NCBI GenBank assembly: GCA_009774655.1
Contig: VSOD01000014.1
Location: forward strand, 1 to 22,238
Direction of reading: 5' to 3'
Source: Lachnospiraceae bacterium
GTDB lineage: Bacteria > Bacillota_A > Clostridia > Lachnospirales > Lachnospiraceae
DNA length: 22,238 nucleotides
The translations under genes and the position numbers were made by a program. The notes beneath the pieces are model-generated. The model had not been told where the DNA came from and did not search any database. It saw only the letters and a program-made list of their open reading frames with translations. Of the stretch, positions 7,169 to 13,958 are shown in pieces. Position 1 is the first letter of the stretch. Every line of letters begins with the position of its first letter.

Positions 7169-9301
7169 ATGGAAATGGACTTTTCGAAGGACGAATTTTA
7201 TACAAACAGGGAGCTGAGCTGGCTCCTTTTTAACAAAAGAGTATTGAGTGAGGCGAAGGATAAGAAGAATCCGCTCTTTGAACGGCTGAAATTCTTAAGC
7301 ATTACGGCCTCCAATCTGGATGAGTTCTTTATGGTGCGGGTGGCTTCCCTGAAAGATATGGTACATGCGGGATATAAGAAGAAAGATATCGCGGGTATGA
7401 CCGTGGATGTGCAGCTGTCCTGCGTGAATGAGGAGACACACAGACTGGTAGAGCAGCAGTATTCGGTCTACAACCGTTCACTGCTTCCCAGACTGCTGGA
7501 GGAGGGACTGCACATTGTCAGACATCATGAGGAGCTGGATAAAGAGGACGGCGTCTATGTGGATCGGTATTTTGCGGACAATGTCTATCCGGTGTTGACA
7601 CCCATGGCGGTGGACTCTTCCAGGCCTTTTCCGCTGATCCGCAATAAATCCCTGAATCTGGGTGCGCTGGTGAAGAAGAAAAACGGCGAGGGGGAGACGG
7701 AGTTCGCCATGGTGCAGGTGCCCAGCGTCCTGTCGCGGATCGTGACGATTCCGGGCGGTAAGCAGACACGTGTTATACTTCTCGAAGAAGTGATCGAGCG
7801 CAACATCCAGAAGCTGTTCCTCAATTATGATATTATCTGCTCCTTCCCCTTCCGCATCATGAGAAATGCGGATCTGGGCATCGAGGAGGAGGGCGCCGAA
7901 GATCTGCTGCAGGAGATCGAGAAACAGTTAAAGAAGCGGAAATGGGGGCAGGTCATCCGTCTGGAAGTGGAGGACGGCATTGATAAGAAGCTGTTAAAGC
8001 TGATCCAGAATGAGCTTTCCATAGAGAAAGAGGATATCTATTCGATAGGCGGCCCTCTCGATCTTACTTTTTTGATGAAAATGTATGGGATGAAAGGATT
8101 CGACCACCTGAAAGAGGACAGCTATTCCAGGCCCCAGCCGGTGCCGGAGCTGCCGGAGGAGGTGGACGTGTTCGAGAAGATCCGGGAAGGCGATATCCTG
8201 ATGCACCATCCTTACCAGACCTTTGAGCCGGTGGTGCGCTTCGTCAGACAGGCGGCCAAGGATCCGGATGTGCTGGCCATCAAGCAGACACTCTACCGTG
8301 TCAGCGGTAATTCTCCCATCGTCGCGGCGCTGGAGCAGGCGGCGGAGAACGGGAAGCAGGTGTCCGTGCTGGTGGAGCTTAAGGCAAGGTTTGACGAGGA
8401 AAACAATATCGTCTGGGCGAAGAAGCTGGAGAAGGCAGGCTGCCATGTGATCTACGGTCTGGTGGGGTTAAAGACGCACAGCAAGATCACGCTGGTGGTG
8501 CGGCGGGAGGAGAATGGTATCCGCAGGTATGTGCATCTGGGAACGGGCAACTATAATGATTCCACCGCGAAATTATATACGGATGTGGGCCTTTTCACCT
8601 GTTCGGAGGCGATCGGGGAGGATGCCACGGCCGTGTTCAACATGCTTTCCGGCTATTCCGAGCCGCGCAGCTGGAATAAGCTGTCGGTGGCGCCTCTCTG
8701 GCTCAAAGACCGGTTCCTGCGGCTGATCGACAGGGAGAAAGCCTATGCGCAGCAGGGGCGGGAGGCACATATCATCGCAAAGATGAATTCTCTGTGTGAT
8801 AAGGTGATCATAGAGTCTTTGTATGCGGCCAGCGCGGCGGGTGTGAAGATCGATCTGATCATCCGGGGTATCTGCTGTCTGAAAGTGGGTATTCCCGGTG
8901 TCAGCGAGAATATTACGGTGCGTTCCATCGTGGGCAATTATCTGGAGCACGCCCGGATCTTCTACTTTGAGAATGACGGCAAGCCGGAGTACTATTGTGC
9001 CAGCGCGGACTGGATGCCGCGGAATCTGGACCGCCGTGTGGAGATTCTTTTTCCGGTGGAGAAACCCTGTCTGCAGGAGAAACTGCAGGATATACTGGAC
9101 TGCCAGATGCGGGATACGGTGAAGGCATCGATGCTGCAGCCGGACGGCAGCTATGAGAAGGTGGATATGCGGGGGCGGGAGGCATTTAATGCGCAGCTGC
9201 ATTTCTGCCATCAGGCAAAAGCGGCGGCCAAAGCCGAAAAGGAAGTGGGAAACCAGAGAGTGTTCATTCCGGAGATGCATCACGAAGAAGTGGAGGAGTG
9301 A
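7169..9301 (+). CDS. ppk1: Polyphosphate kinase 1
   Basis: PPK1 reversibly polymerises the gamma phosphate of ATP into polyphosphate. The 710-residue product has the full family architecture: N-terminal helical domain (YTNRELSWLLFN), then the two phospholipase-D-like catalytic domains. H437 (LKTHSKI) and H456 (YVHLGTGN) are 19 residues apart, as are E. coli H435, the autophosphorylated residue, and H454. R377, R407 and H594 also match E. coli active-site positions with the same +2 offset. A second ATG at 7175 has better spacing from the GGGGG sequence (7163-7167) and would remove two residues, so the true start may be 7175. It follows ppx by 40 nt, pairing a polyphosphate maker and a breaker. 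Confidence 0.96.
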   Translation: MEMDFSKDEFYTNRELSWLLFNKRVLSEAKDKKNPLFERLKFLSITASNLDEFFMVRVASLKDMVHAGYKKKDIAGMTVDVQLSCVNEETHRLVEQQYSVYNRSLLPRLLEEGLHIVRHHEELDKEDGVYVDRYFADNVYPVLTPMAVDSSRPFPLIRNKSLNLGALVKKKNGEGETEFAMVQVPSVLSRIVTIPGGKQTRVILLEEVIERNIQKLFLNYDIICSFPFRIMRNADLGIEEEGAEDLLQEIEKQLKKRKWGQVIRLEVEDGIDKKLLKLIQNELSIEKEDIYSIGGPLDLTFLMKMYGMKGFDHLKEDSYSRPQPVPELPEEVDVFEKIREGDILMHHPYQTFEPVVRFVRQAAKDPDVLAIKQTLYRVSGNSPIVAALEQAAENGKQVSVLVELKARFDEENNIVWAKKLEKAGCHVIYGLVGLKTHSKITLVVRREENGIRRYVHLGTGNYNDSTAKLYTDVGLFTCSEAIGEDATAVFNMLSGYSEPRSWNKLSVAPLWLKDRFLRLIDREKAYAQQGREAHIIAKMNSLCDKVIIESLYAASAAGVKIDLIIRGICCLKVGIPGVSENITVRSIVGNYLEHARIFYFENDGKPEYYCASADWMPRNLDRRVEILFPVEKPCLQEKLQDILDCQMRDTVKASMLQPDGSYEKVDMRGREAFNAQLHFCHQAKAAAKAEKEVGNQRVFIPEMHHEEVEE

Positions 9302-9346
9302 TGCGGAAGAGTGCGTTGGGATAATGCGCCAGGTGCCGTGCCTGCG

Positions 9347-9383
9347 CGGGTATTTGGCGTATGCTGCGAAGGGCGAATACCCG
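9347..9383 (+). other. Stem-loop downstream of ppk1, possible weak terminator
   Basis: CGGGTATTTG (9347-9356) pairs with CGAATACCCG (9374-9383): nine Watson-Crick pairs and one wobble around a 17-nt loop. No T-run follows, so it may stabilise the ppk1 messenger rather than end it. The rest of 9302-9505 contains no gene I can support; a weak TTGCGT (9414-9419), 18 nt, TAAGAT (9438-9443) pair could start transcription of the next gene. Confidence 0.4.
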
Positions 9384-9505
9384 GCAGCCTGCTGTTTGAT
9401 ATATCTCTCATAGTTGCGTCCGGCAAGAGAGTCATGATAAGATAAGGGCAGGTAAAAGCGGATAGAAACAGGGGAATAATCTGTGAAATGGAAAGGGGCT
9501 GTAGA

Positions 9506-11095
9506 ATGGCCAGAAGATTTAATGTGACAGGTATCTGCGTGCCTGAAAAACATTATATGGTAGATCTGTCAGAGCGGATTAACAGGATACGTGATATGGT
9601 TGATGATGGCTCCTATTTTATGATCAACTGTGCCAGACAATATGGAAAGACAACGACTCTGACGGCGCTGGCAAAGAATCTGCAGCAGGATTATCTGGTG
9701 ATCAGCCTTGATTTTCAGATGCTTGGCAGCGCATGCTTTCAGAGCGAAAATATATTTTCCCTGTCATTCCTGCGCATTCTGCTCAGGGAATTGAAGCGGC
9801 ATTGCGCGGAACAGATGGCCGGCGTCTCCGGGATCATGCAGCAAATGCAGGAAAAAGTGGAAGAGAATGAGGAAAAATTTAACCTTTTAGAATTATTTGA
9901 GTGTCTGGTGAATCTGTGTGGATGCAGTCAAAAACCAGTTGTTTTAATCATAGACGAAGTGGACAGCGCTTCCAATGATCAAGTATTTCTTGATTTCCTT
10001 GCCCAGCTGCGAAATTATTATCTTGAAAGGGAAGCAAAGGGAACGACCACTTTTCAGTCCGTTATCCTTGCCGGCGTCTATGATATCAAGAATCTGAAAA
10101 GAAAAATACGTCCGGAGGATGATCATAAGACGAACAGTCCGTGGAATATTGCGGCAGATTTTGATATTAACATGAGTCTGTCCCGGAAGGGGATCGAGGG
10201 GATGCTGCGGGAATATGAAGCGGATCATGCTGTGGGAATGGATCCGGAAGAGATGGCAGGGCTTCTTTATCGTTATACATCCGGCTATCCGTTTCTCGTA
10301 TCGCGTCTGTGTAAGTTGATGGACGAAAAGACAAACCCGGAAACCGCATGGACAAAAGAAGGATTTCTGGAAGCAGTGCGCATGCTCCTTCTGGAAACAA
10401 ATCCTCTGTTTGAGTCTCTGATCGGGAAACTGACAGATTATCCGGAGCTGGAACAGATGCTTGGGGAATTACTGTTCTTCGGGAAAACAATCACCTATAA
10501 TCCTATGAATCCGGCGATCAGTCTCGCGATGATGTTTGGCTTTGTCAAGAATGCAGATGGAAAAGTGATACCGGCAAACCGTATTTTTGATACACTCCTG
10601 TATAATCACTTCCTGTCACTGGATGAACTGCGTGCCTCTGATATGTACAGGGCATCTCTGCAGGACCGGGATATGTTTGTGAAGGATGGACATCTGGATA
10701 TGCGATGGGTATTGACAAAGTTTGTGCAGCATTTTCATGAGCTGTATGGCGAGTGCAGAGAGACATTTCTGGAGGAAGAAGGACGGCGGTATTTCCTGCT
10801 CTATCTGCGCCCGATCATCAACGGTACCGGCAACTATTATGTTGAAGCGCGAACCCGCAGTCTCGGAAGGACAGATATTGTTGTGGATTACCGTGGAGAA
10901 CAGTTTGTGATAGAGGCCAAGATATGGAGGGGTAATGAGTATAACCTGCGCGGAGAACACCAGCTAATGAGTTATCTTGAAGATTATGGACTGGATACCG
11001 GATACATGCTCAGCTTCAATTTTAATCAGAAAAAGCAGGTTGGCGTTCACGAGTTGAAGGTGGACGGAAAGACATTGATCGAAGCGGTCGTATAG
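9506..11095 (+). CDS. AAA ATPase with PD-(D/E)XK nuclease-like C-terminus
   Basis: A 529-residue two-domain protein of a type frequent in Lachnospiraceae and Bacteroides genomes. The N-terminus (FNVTG, CVPEKHYMVD) is followed by a shortened Walker A, ARQYGKTTT (43-51), and Walker B VVLIIDEVD (145-153). The C-terminus has a PD-(D/E)XK-like core: E447, GRTDI (D457), the E470-A-K472 motif and a downstream HQLMSYL helix (Q486). A DNA-related activity is plausible but its target is unknown. I chose the ATG at 9506 because GAAAGGGG (9491-9498) is 7 nt upstream and the family usually begins near this residue; the ATG at 9488 has a poorer site. It stands alone between ppk1 and maf and may be an accessory gene. 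Confidence 0.82.
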   Translation: MARRFNVTGICVPEKHYMVDLSERINRIRDMVDDGSYFMINCARQYGKTTTLTALAKNLQQDYLVISLDFQMLGSACFQSENIFSLSFLRILLRELKRHCAEQMAGVSGIMQQMQEKVEENEEKFNLLELFECLVNLCGCSQKPVVLIIDEVDSASNDQVFLDFLAQLRNYYLEREAKGTTTFQSVILAGVYDIKNLKRKIRPEDDHKTNSPWNIAADFDINMSLSRKGIEGMLREYEADHAVGMDPEEMAGLLYRYTSGYPFLVSRLCKLMDEKTNPETAWTKEGFLEAVRMLLLETNPLFESLIGKLTDYPELEQMLGELLFFGKTITYNPMNPAISLAMMFGFVKNADGKVIPANRIFDTLLYNHFLSLDELRASDMYRASLQDRDMFVKDGHLDMRWVLTKFVQHFHELYGECRETFLEEEGRRYFLLYLRPIINGTGNYYVEARTRSLGRTDIVVDYRGEQFVIEAKIWRGNEYNLRGEHQLMSYLEDYGLDTGYMLSFNFNQKKQVGVHELKVDGKTLIEAVV

Positions 11096-11167
11096 CATTT
11101 GCGCATAGGAAAACAGACTGCGGTACAAGATAACAGTGATCGATCTTTAGAGAAAGGAAATAAACCT

Positions 11168-11758
11168 ATGAAAATATATCTGGCATCGGCATCGCCGCGC
11201 AGGAAGGAACTGCTGCGGCAGGTGGGCATTTCTTTTAAGACCATGCCAAGCACGGTGGAAGAGAAGAGCACGAAGAAGGAGCCGCATGAGGTGGTGGAGG
11301 AACTGTCTTACCAGAAAGCGGTGGATGTGTGCGGGAAGCTGGCTGCGGAGGGCAGGGAGGATTTCGTGGTGATCGGGGCAGATACGGTGGTATCCTGCTG
11401 GGGTGAGATCCTGGGCAAGCCGGCGGATCGGGCGGATGCAGTCAGGATGCTTGAGAAGCTGCAGGGCGGCAGCCATCAGGTCTATACGGGTGTGACACTG
11501 GCCTGGAAGTATAAGGATATGTCGGCCATGTATGCCACTTTCAGCGAGTGTACGGATGTGACGATGTACTCCATGTCGGCGGAGGACATCAAGAAGTATG
11601 TGGACAGCGGAGAGCCGATGGACAAGGCCGGGGCGTATGCGATCCAGGGGCTGTGCGCGGCCTATGTGCAGGGCATTTGCGGTGATTACAACAACGTGGT
11701 GGGACTGCCTGTGGGAAGGGTCTGTCAGGAGTTAAAGAAACGGGGCCTGTGGCAGTAA
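11168..11758 (+). CDS. maf: Maf-family nucleoside triphosphate pyrophosphatase
   Basis: A 196-residue house-cleaning enzyme that hydrolyses non-canonical nucleoside triphosphates (in the Bacillus group dTTP/UTP and modified pyrimidines) to the monophosphate and pyrophosphate. Family motifs are all present: SASPRR (7-12) forming the phosphate-binding loop, GADTVV (70-75) with the catalytic aspartate, GKPADR (83-88), VYTGVT (105-110), DKAGAYAIQG (152-161) and GDYNNVVGLP (172-181). Length is standard. The ATG at 11168 has AAAGGA (11153-11158) 9 nt upstream; the frame extends to 11099 but this adds no family sequence. Historically tied to septum formation in Bacillus, though the enzymatic role is better supported. 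Confidence 0.95.
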   Translation: MKIYLASASPRRKELLRQVGISFKTMPSTVEEKSTKKEPHEVVEELSYQKAVDVCGKLAAEGREDFVVIGADTVVSCWGEILGKPADRADAVRMLEKLQGGSHQVYTGVTLAWKYKDMSAMYATFSECTDVTMYSMSAEDIKKYVDSGEPMDKAGAYAIQGLCAAYVQGICGDYNNVVGLPVGRVCQELKKRGLWQ

Positions 11759-11800
11759 GGAAGCAATCATTGGCCGGGGGAACCGGGAAAGGAGAAACTT

Positions 11801-12058
11801 ATGTTTGATGAGAAGGTACTGCAGTGTTTTTTGGATAACCAGTCACAGCTTTATCCGGAGCCGGTAGCGGAGACGCCGGAGGAGGCGGAAGCGTTTCTGG
11901 AAGACTGTATGGCAGTGGTGGTGGATTCCGTCAGGGAGGTGTGGGAGTTCTTCGACGAGGAAGGTGTGGATCTTGAGGGTGTCGATGAGGACAGCATTCT
12001 GGAATCGGAGGAAGTATTCGAGATCGGTGACGGAAGATACCTGATCGTGGAGGGATAA
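11801..12058 (+). CDS. Small acidic protein of unknown function
   Basis: An 85-residue, strongly acidic product (many D and E, few K/R) with no membrane segment and no cysteine pattern beyond one C in each of two helices. A helical N-terminal half (EEAEAFLEDCMAVVVDSVREVWEFF) leads to a short C-terminal strand pair ending GDGRYLIVEG. I do not recognise the family. It is believable as a gene because AAAGGAG (11788-11794) lies 6 nt before the ATG, codon use matches maf, and it follows maf by 42 nt and precedes a strong terminator. It could be an adaptor or inhibitor protein; nothing in the sequence decides this. Confidence 0.7.
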   Translation: MFDEKVLQCFLDNQSQLYPEPVAETPEEAEAFLEDCMAVVVDSVREVWEFFDEEGVDLEGVDEDSILESEEVFEIGDGRYLIVEG

Positions 12059-12130
12059 CGCGCAGAGAATGCCAAAACAATGCATGAAGTGGAAGAATGA
12101 TGTGGAAGCGTGTGCTGTGACATGAGGCGG

Positions 12131-12186
12131 TGCAGCTGTAAAGACTGTGGATTGTGACCGGGGTCTTTACAGCTGCATTTTACTTT
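12131..12186 (+). terminator. Rho-independent terminator closing the maf block
   Basis: A perfect 15-bp stem (12131-12145 with 12163-12177) around a 17-nt loop is followed by TTTTACTTT. It ends transcription arriving from maf and the small acidic gene. The 3' T-run is on the plus strand only. Confidence 0.85.
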
Positions 12187-12260
12187 GGGGATTATTTTTT
12201 GTGCAGGGTCTTTTTGATCAGATACCTCTTTGTTATATAGTAAGCGTAATAAAAGGCATA

Positions 12261-12331
12261 ATAAATGCATTGCCCTGGAATGGCTAAAATGGGAAATCTT
12301 CATTTTTGCCATTCCAGGGCAATGTATTTAT
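12261..12331. repeat. 71-bp hairpin, possible bidirectional terminator
   Basis: Arms 12261-12284 and 12308-12331 are 24 bp long with a single mismatch. Inside, AAAATG (12286-12291) also pairs with CATTTT (12301-12306) after a T/T mismatch, leaving a 9-nt loop. Read leftward, the stem is followed by a T-rich tract near 12245-12265, so it can terminate RNA coming from the outward promoter at 12486. It also resembles the tip of a small palindromic element, but no flanking duplication is evident. Confidence 0.7.
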
Positions 12332-12427
12332 ACAGGAACGGCATGCCGCTGTTATTGGTTGCGGCGCGGTCTGGCCATTCATTCGGGTGTCCTGTCAGGA
12401 TAAAGAACGAAATATCGACAATATAAA

Positions 12428-12453
12428 TCGCAGAATAGACCCATCTGCGAAAA
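12428..12453 (+). repeat. Left inverted recombination site (IRL)
   Basis: Twenty-six bases identical to the reverse complement of 13852-13877. Internally it has arms TCGCAGA (12428-12434) and TCTGCGA (12444-12450) around an asymmetric 9-nt centre, ATAGACCCA. This is the form of a tyrosine-recombinase core site. The repeat identity is directly seen; the recombination role is inferred. Confidence 0.8.
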
Positions 12454-12485
12454 ACAGGGCGAACAACCTGCCCATTGACGATAAT

Positions 12486-12515
12486 ATTATACGCTGTTCA
12501 TGGGGGAAATTGCAA
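12486..12515 (-). promoter_or_regulatory. Outward promoter inside the putative invertible segment
   Basis: Read on the minus strand: TTGCAA (12510-12515), an 18-nt spacer and a perfect TATAAT (12486-12491). Transcription would start near 12479 and run left through the IRL site into the 71-bp hairpin, with no gene to serve in this orientation. Inversion between the two repeats would place the -10 box at about 13814-13819, pointing right toward the gene at 13959 with a leader of about 130 nt. The -35 box matches 4 of 6 bases. Confidence 0.6.
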
Positions 12516-12531
12516 CAAAGAAAAGAACTTT

Positions 12532-12560
12532 TTGCTATTTATTACGCAAAGCAGTATATC
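12532..12560 (+). promoter_or_regulatory. Likely promoter of the recombinase gene
   Basis: TTGCTA (12532-12537), 17-nt spacer, TATATC (12555-12560), each 4 of 6 to consensus. It lies about 100 nt before the recombinase start and inside the inverted repeats, so it would travel with the gene on inversion. No terminator follows the recombinase, so readthrough into 13959 is possible. Confidence 0.45.
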
Positions 12561-12656
12561 ATGGAGAAAGTCAGCCGGAAATGTCAGCGGAGAAAAAATA
12601 TTTTAGGGTCAATTTTGTGGTAAAAACAGCAGTCATGCAACAGGAGGAAATCAGAA

Positions 12657-13820
12657 ATGGCAAGACACGGAGAAAATATCAGAAAACGGAAAGATGGCAG
12701 GTGGGAAGGGCGCTATAAAACCTTTGATGAAAAAAGGGGAAAGTATATCTATCGCTCTGTGTATGGAAAAGATTACGTAGAAACAAAGGAAAAACTCTCC
12801 CGGGCCAGGCTTGGTCTTGTCTGTCATGACACAGAGAAAAGTGAAGCTGGATGCATCAATCGGAAAAATGCGGCCGGAATCTGTGGAAGAATTCTGTTTT
12901 CGCAGGCTGCCGCGGAGTGGCTTGCAGAAATTTCCGGTCGGAGAAAATATTCGACTTACATAAAATATGACACTATTTACAGAACGCATCTTGCCGGTAC
13001 TGTTGGTTCATGCAGGCTTTCGCCTGATACGGTGCAGGAAGTAAGGAAAAAGATTTCTGACCACTTATCGGAGGAAAGGGTATCTGAGAGTCTGCAGAAA
13101 AGTATTATCTGCGTTACCAATCAGATCATTACTTTTGCCAATGGGAATTATTCTGTCGGGATACCTGTGTTGGAAAGACCTCCGGCAAAAGCAAAGCCAA
13201 AAGCACCAAGAACATTTTCTATGGCGGAACAGGCAAGATTCTTTGCCTGTACCCATGGAATGATGGACAATAAATTCATGATTGCGGTGCGTTTGTGTCT
13301 GTATGCAGGACTCAGGCTTGGGGAGCTGTGCGCCCTTCGATGGACGGATATCGATTTTGAGGATATGAGTCTGACAGTAAACCGAACTGTACAGAGGATT
13401 GCCGTGCCGGGACACATAACAAAGACCATTTTGATGGAAACAGCCCCCAAAAGTGAAAGTTCCAGAAGAACGATTCCGTTGACACCGGAGCTTCTGGAAC
13501 TTCTTTCCCGTCTCAAAGGAGAACAACCGTATGTGTTTGGACAGGATAAACCGCTGGAGTCCAGAACGATGCAGTATCAGTTCAAAAAGCTCCTGCATAA
13601 AGCCGGAATTGACAACAGGAATTTCCACACACTGCGGCACACATTCGCGACAAACTGTGTGGAGAACGGCATGGATGTGAAGGCGCTGAGTGAACTTCTG
13701 GGGCATTCCGATGTAAAGATCACTTTGAACCGATATGTACATCCGACCATGGATTCGAAAAGGAGACAGATTGGAAGCCTTTCGGATTTTTATGGTCAGA
13801 TTTGTGGTCAGGCCATTTGA
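12657..13820 (+). CDS. Tyrosine recombinase (integrase/invertase)
   Basis: A 387-residue site-specific recombinase. Residues 1-60 form an arm-binding type N-terminus rich in basic residues (NIRKRKDGRWEGRY). Residues ~75-165 are the core-binding SAM-like domain, and residues ~185-375 the catalytic domain. The catalytic set is complete: R220 (GLRLGEL), K265 (APKSESSRR), H324 and R327 (FHTLRH), H350 (LLGHSD) and nucleophile Y360 (NRYVH). Length and layout match Tn916/phage integrases. AGGAGG (12642-12647) is 9 nt before the ATG. No excisionase, relaxase or phage gene lies nearby, and the gene is framed by inverted core-like sites, so I favour a DNA invertase role over an element integrase. Confidence 0.93.
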   Translation: MARHGENIRKRKDGRWEGRYKTFDEKRGKYIYRSVYGKDYVETKEKLSRARLGLVCHDTEKSEAGCINRKNAAGICGRILFSQAAAEWLAEISGRRKYSTYIKYDTIYRTHLAGTVGSCRLSPDTVQEVRKKISDHLSEERVSESLQKSIICVTNQIITFANGNYSVGIPVLERPPAKAKPKAPRTFSMAEQARFFACTHGMMDNKFMIAVRLCLYAGLRLGELCALRWTDIDFEDMSLTVNRTVQRIAVPGHITKTILMETAPKSESSRRTIPLTPELLELLSRLKGEQPYVFGQDKPLESRTMQYQFKKLLHKAGIDNRNFHTLRHTFATNCVENGMDVKALSELLGHSDVKITLNRYVHPTMDSKRRQIGSLSDFYGQICGQAI

Positions 13821-13851
13821 AATATGTCAAGGTTACAGAGGAAGCGCGGGA

Positions 13852-13877
13852 TTTTCGCAGATGGGTCTATTCTGCGA
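13852..13877 (-). repeat. Right inverted recombination site (IRR)
   Basis: Perfect reverse complement of the IRL at 12428-12453, ending the segment 31 nt after the recombinase stop codon and 81 nt before the first zinc-ribbon gene. The flanking bases do not match beyond 26 bp, which argues for a conserved crossover site rather than a longer duplicated gene fragment. Confidence 0.8.
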
Positions 13878-13917
13878 AAGATACAAAGGGCAGAGCCTGT
13901 CTATTTACCATTAGTAT

Positions 13918-13932
13918 ACACTTTTATAGTGT
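13918..13932. promoter_or_regulatory. Short palindrome upstream of the zinc-ribbon operon
   Basis: ACACT and AGTGT are separated by 5 nt, just before the ribosome binding site at 13943-13950. It might be an operator or a small leader hairpin. No -35/-10 pair with good spacing is found between the IRR and 13959, so a promoter brought in from the left side fits well. Confidence 0.25.
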
Positions 13933-13958
13933 GATTTGCATAAGAGGAGGGAGAATGT

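Larger units (their letters stand above)
12059..12656. other. 598-bp intergenic region with terminator, hairpin, recombination site and promoters
   Basis: No convincing protein gene is present. From left to right it holds an intrinsic terminator (12131-12177), a 71-bp near-perfect hairpin (12261-12331), a 26-bp inverted-repeat site (12428-12453), an outward promoter on the minus strand (12486-12515) and a rightward promoter for the recombinase gene (12532-12560). The region is more AT-rich than the genes to its left. Confidence 0.75.
12428..13877. mobile_element. Putative invertible DNA segment carrying its own tyrosine recombinase
   Basis: A 1450-bp segment bounded by the two perfect 26-bp inverted repeats. 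It contains the outward promoter, the recombinase promoter and the complete recombinase gene. Direct repeats would be expected at the ends of an integrated element; inverted sites with asymmetric centres instead predict inversion. The arrangement parallels the Hin segment of Salmonella, in which the invertase gene and an outward promoter flip together, but the enzyme class differs. Flipping has not been observed in this single sequence. Confidence 0.65.

Noticed and set aside
8573..9553. Long minus-strand frame (326 codons) opposite ppk1
   Set aside because: Histidine- and arginine-rich shadow of ppk1; no binding site and no recognisable domain.
12306..12623. 105-codon plus-strand frame before the recombinase gene
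   Set aside because: It starts at a TTG inside the 71-bp hairpin, has no ribosome binding site and runs through the left repeat and both promoters; its translation has no family character.
12428..13877. Integrated element bounded by attL and attR
   Set aside because: Integration leaves direct repeats; these repeats are inverted. No tRNA, relaxase or structural phage genes are seen.
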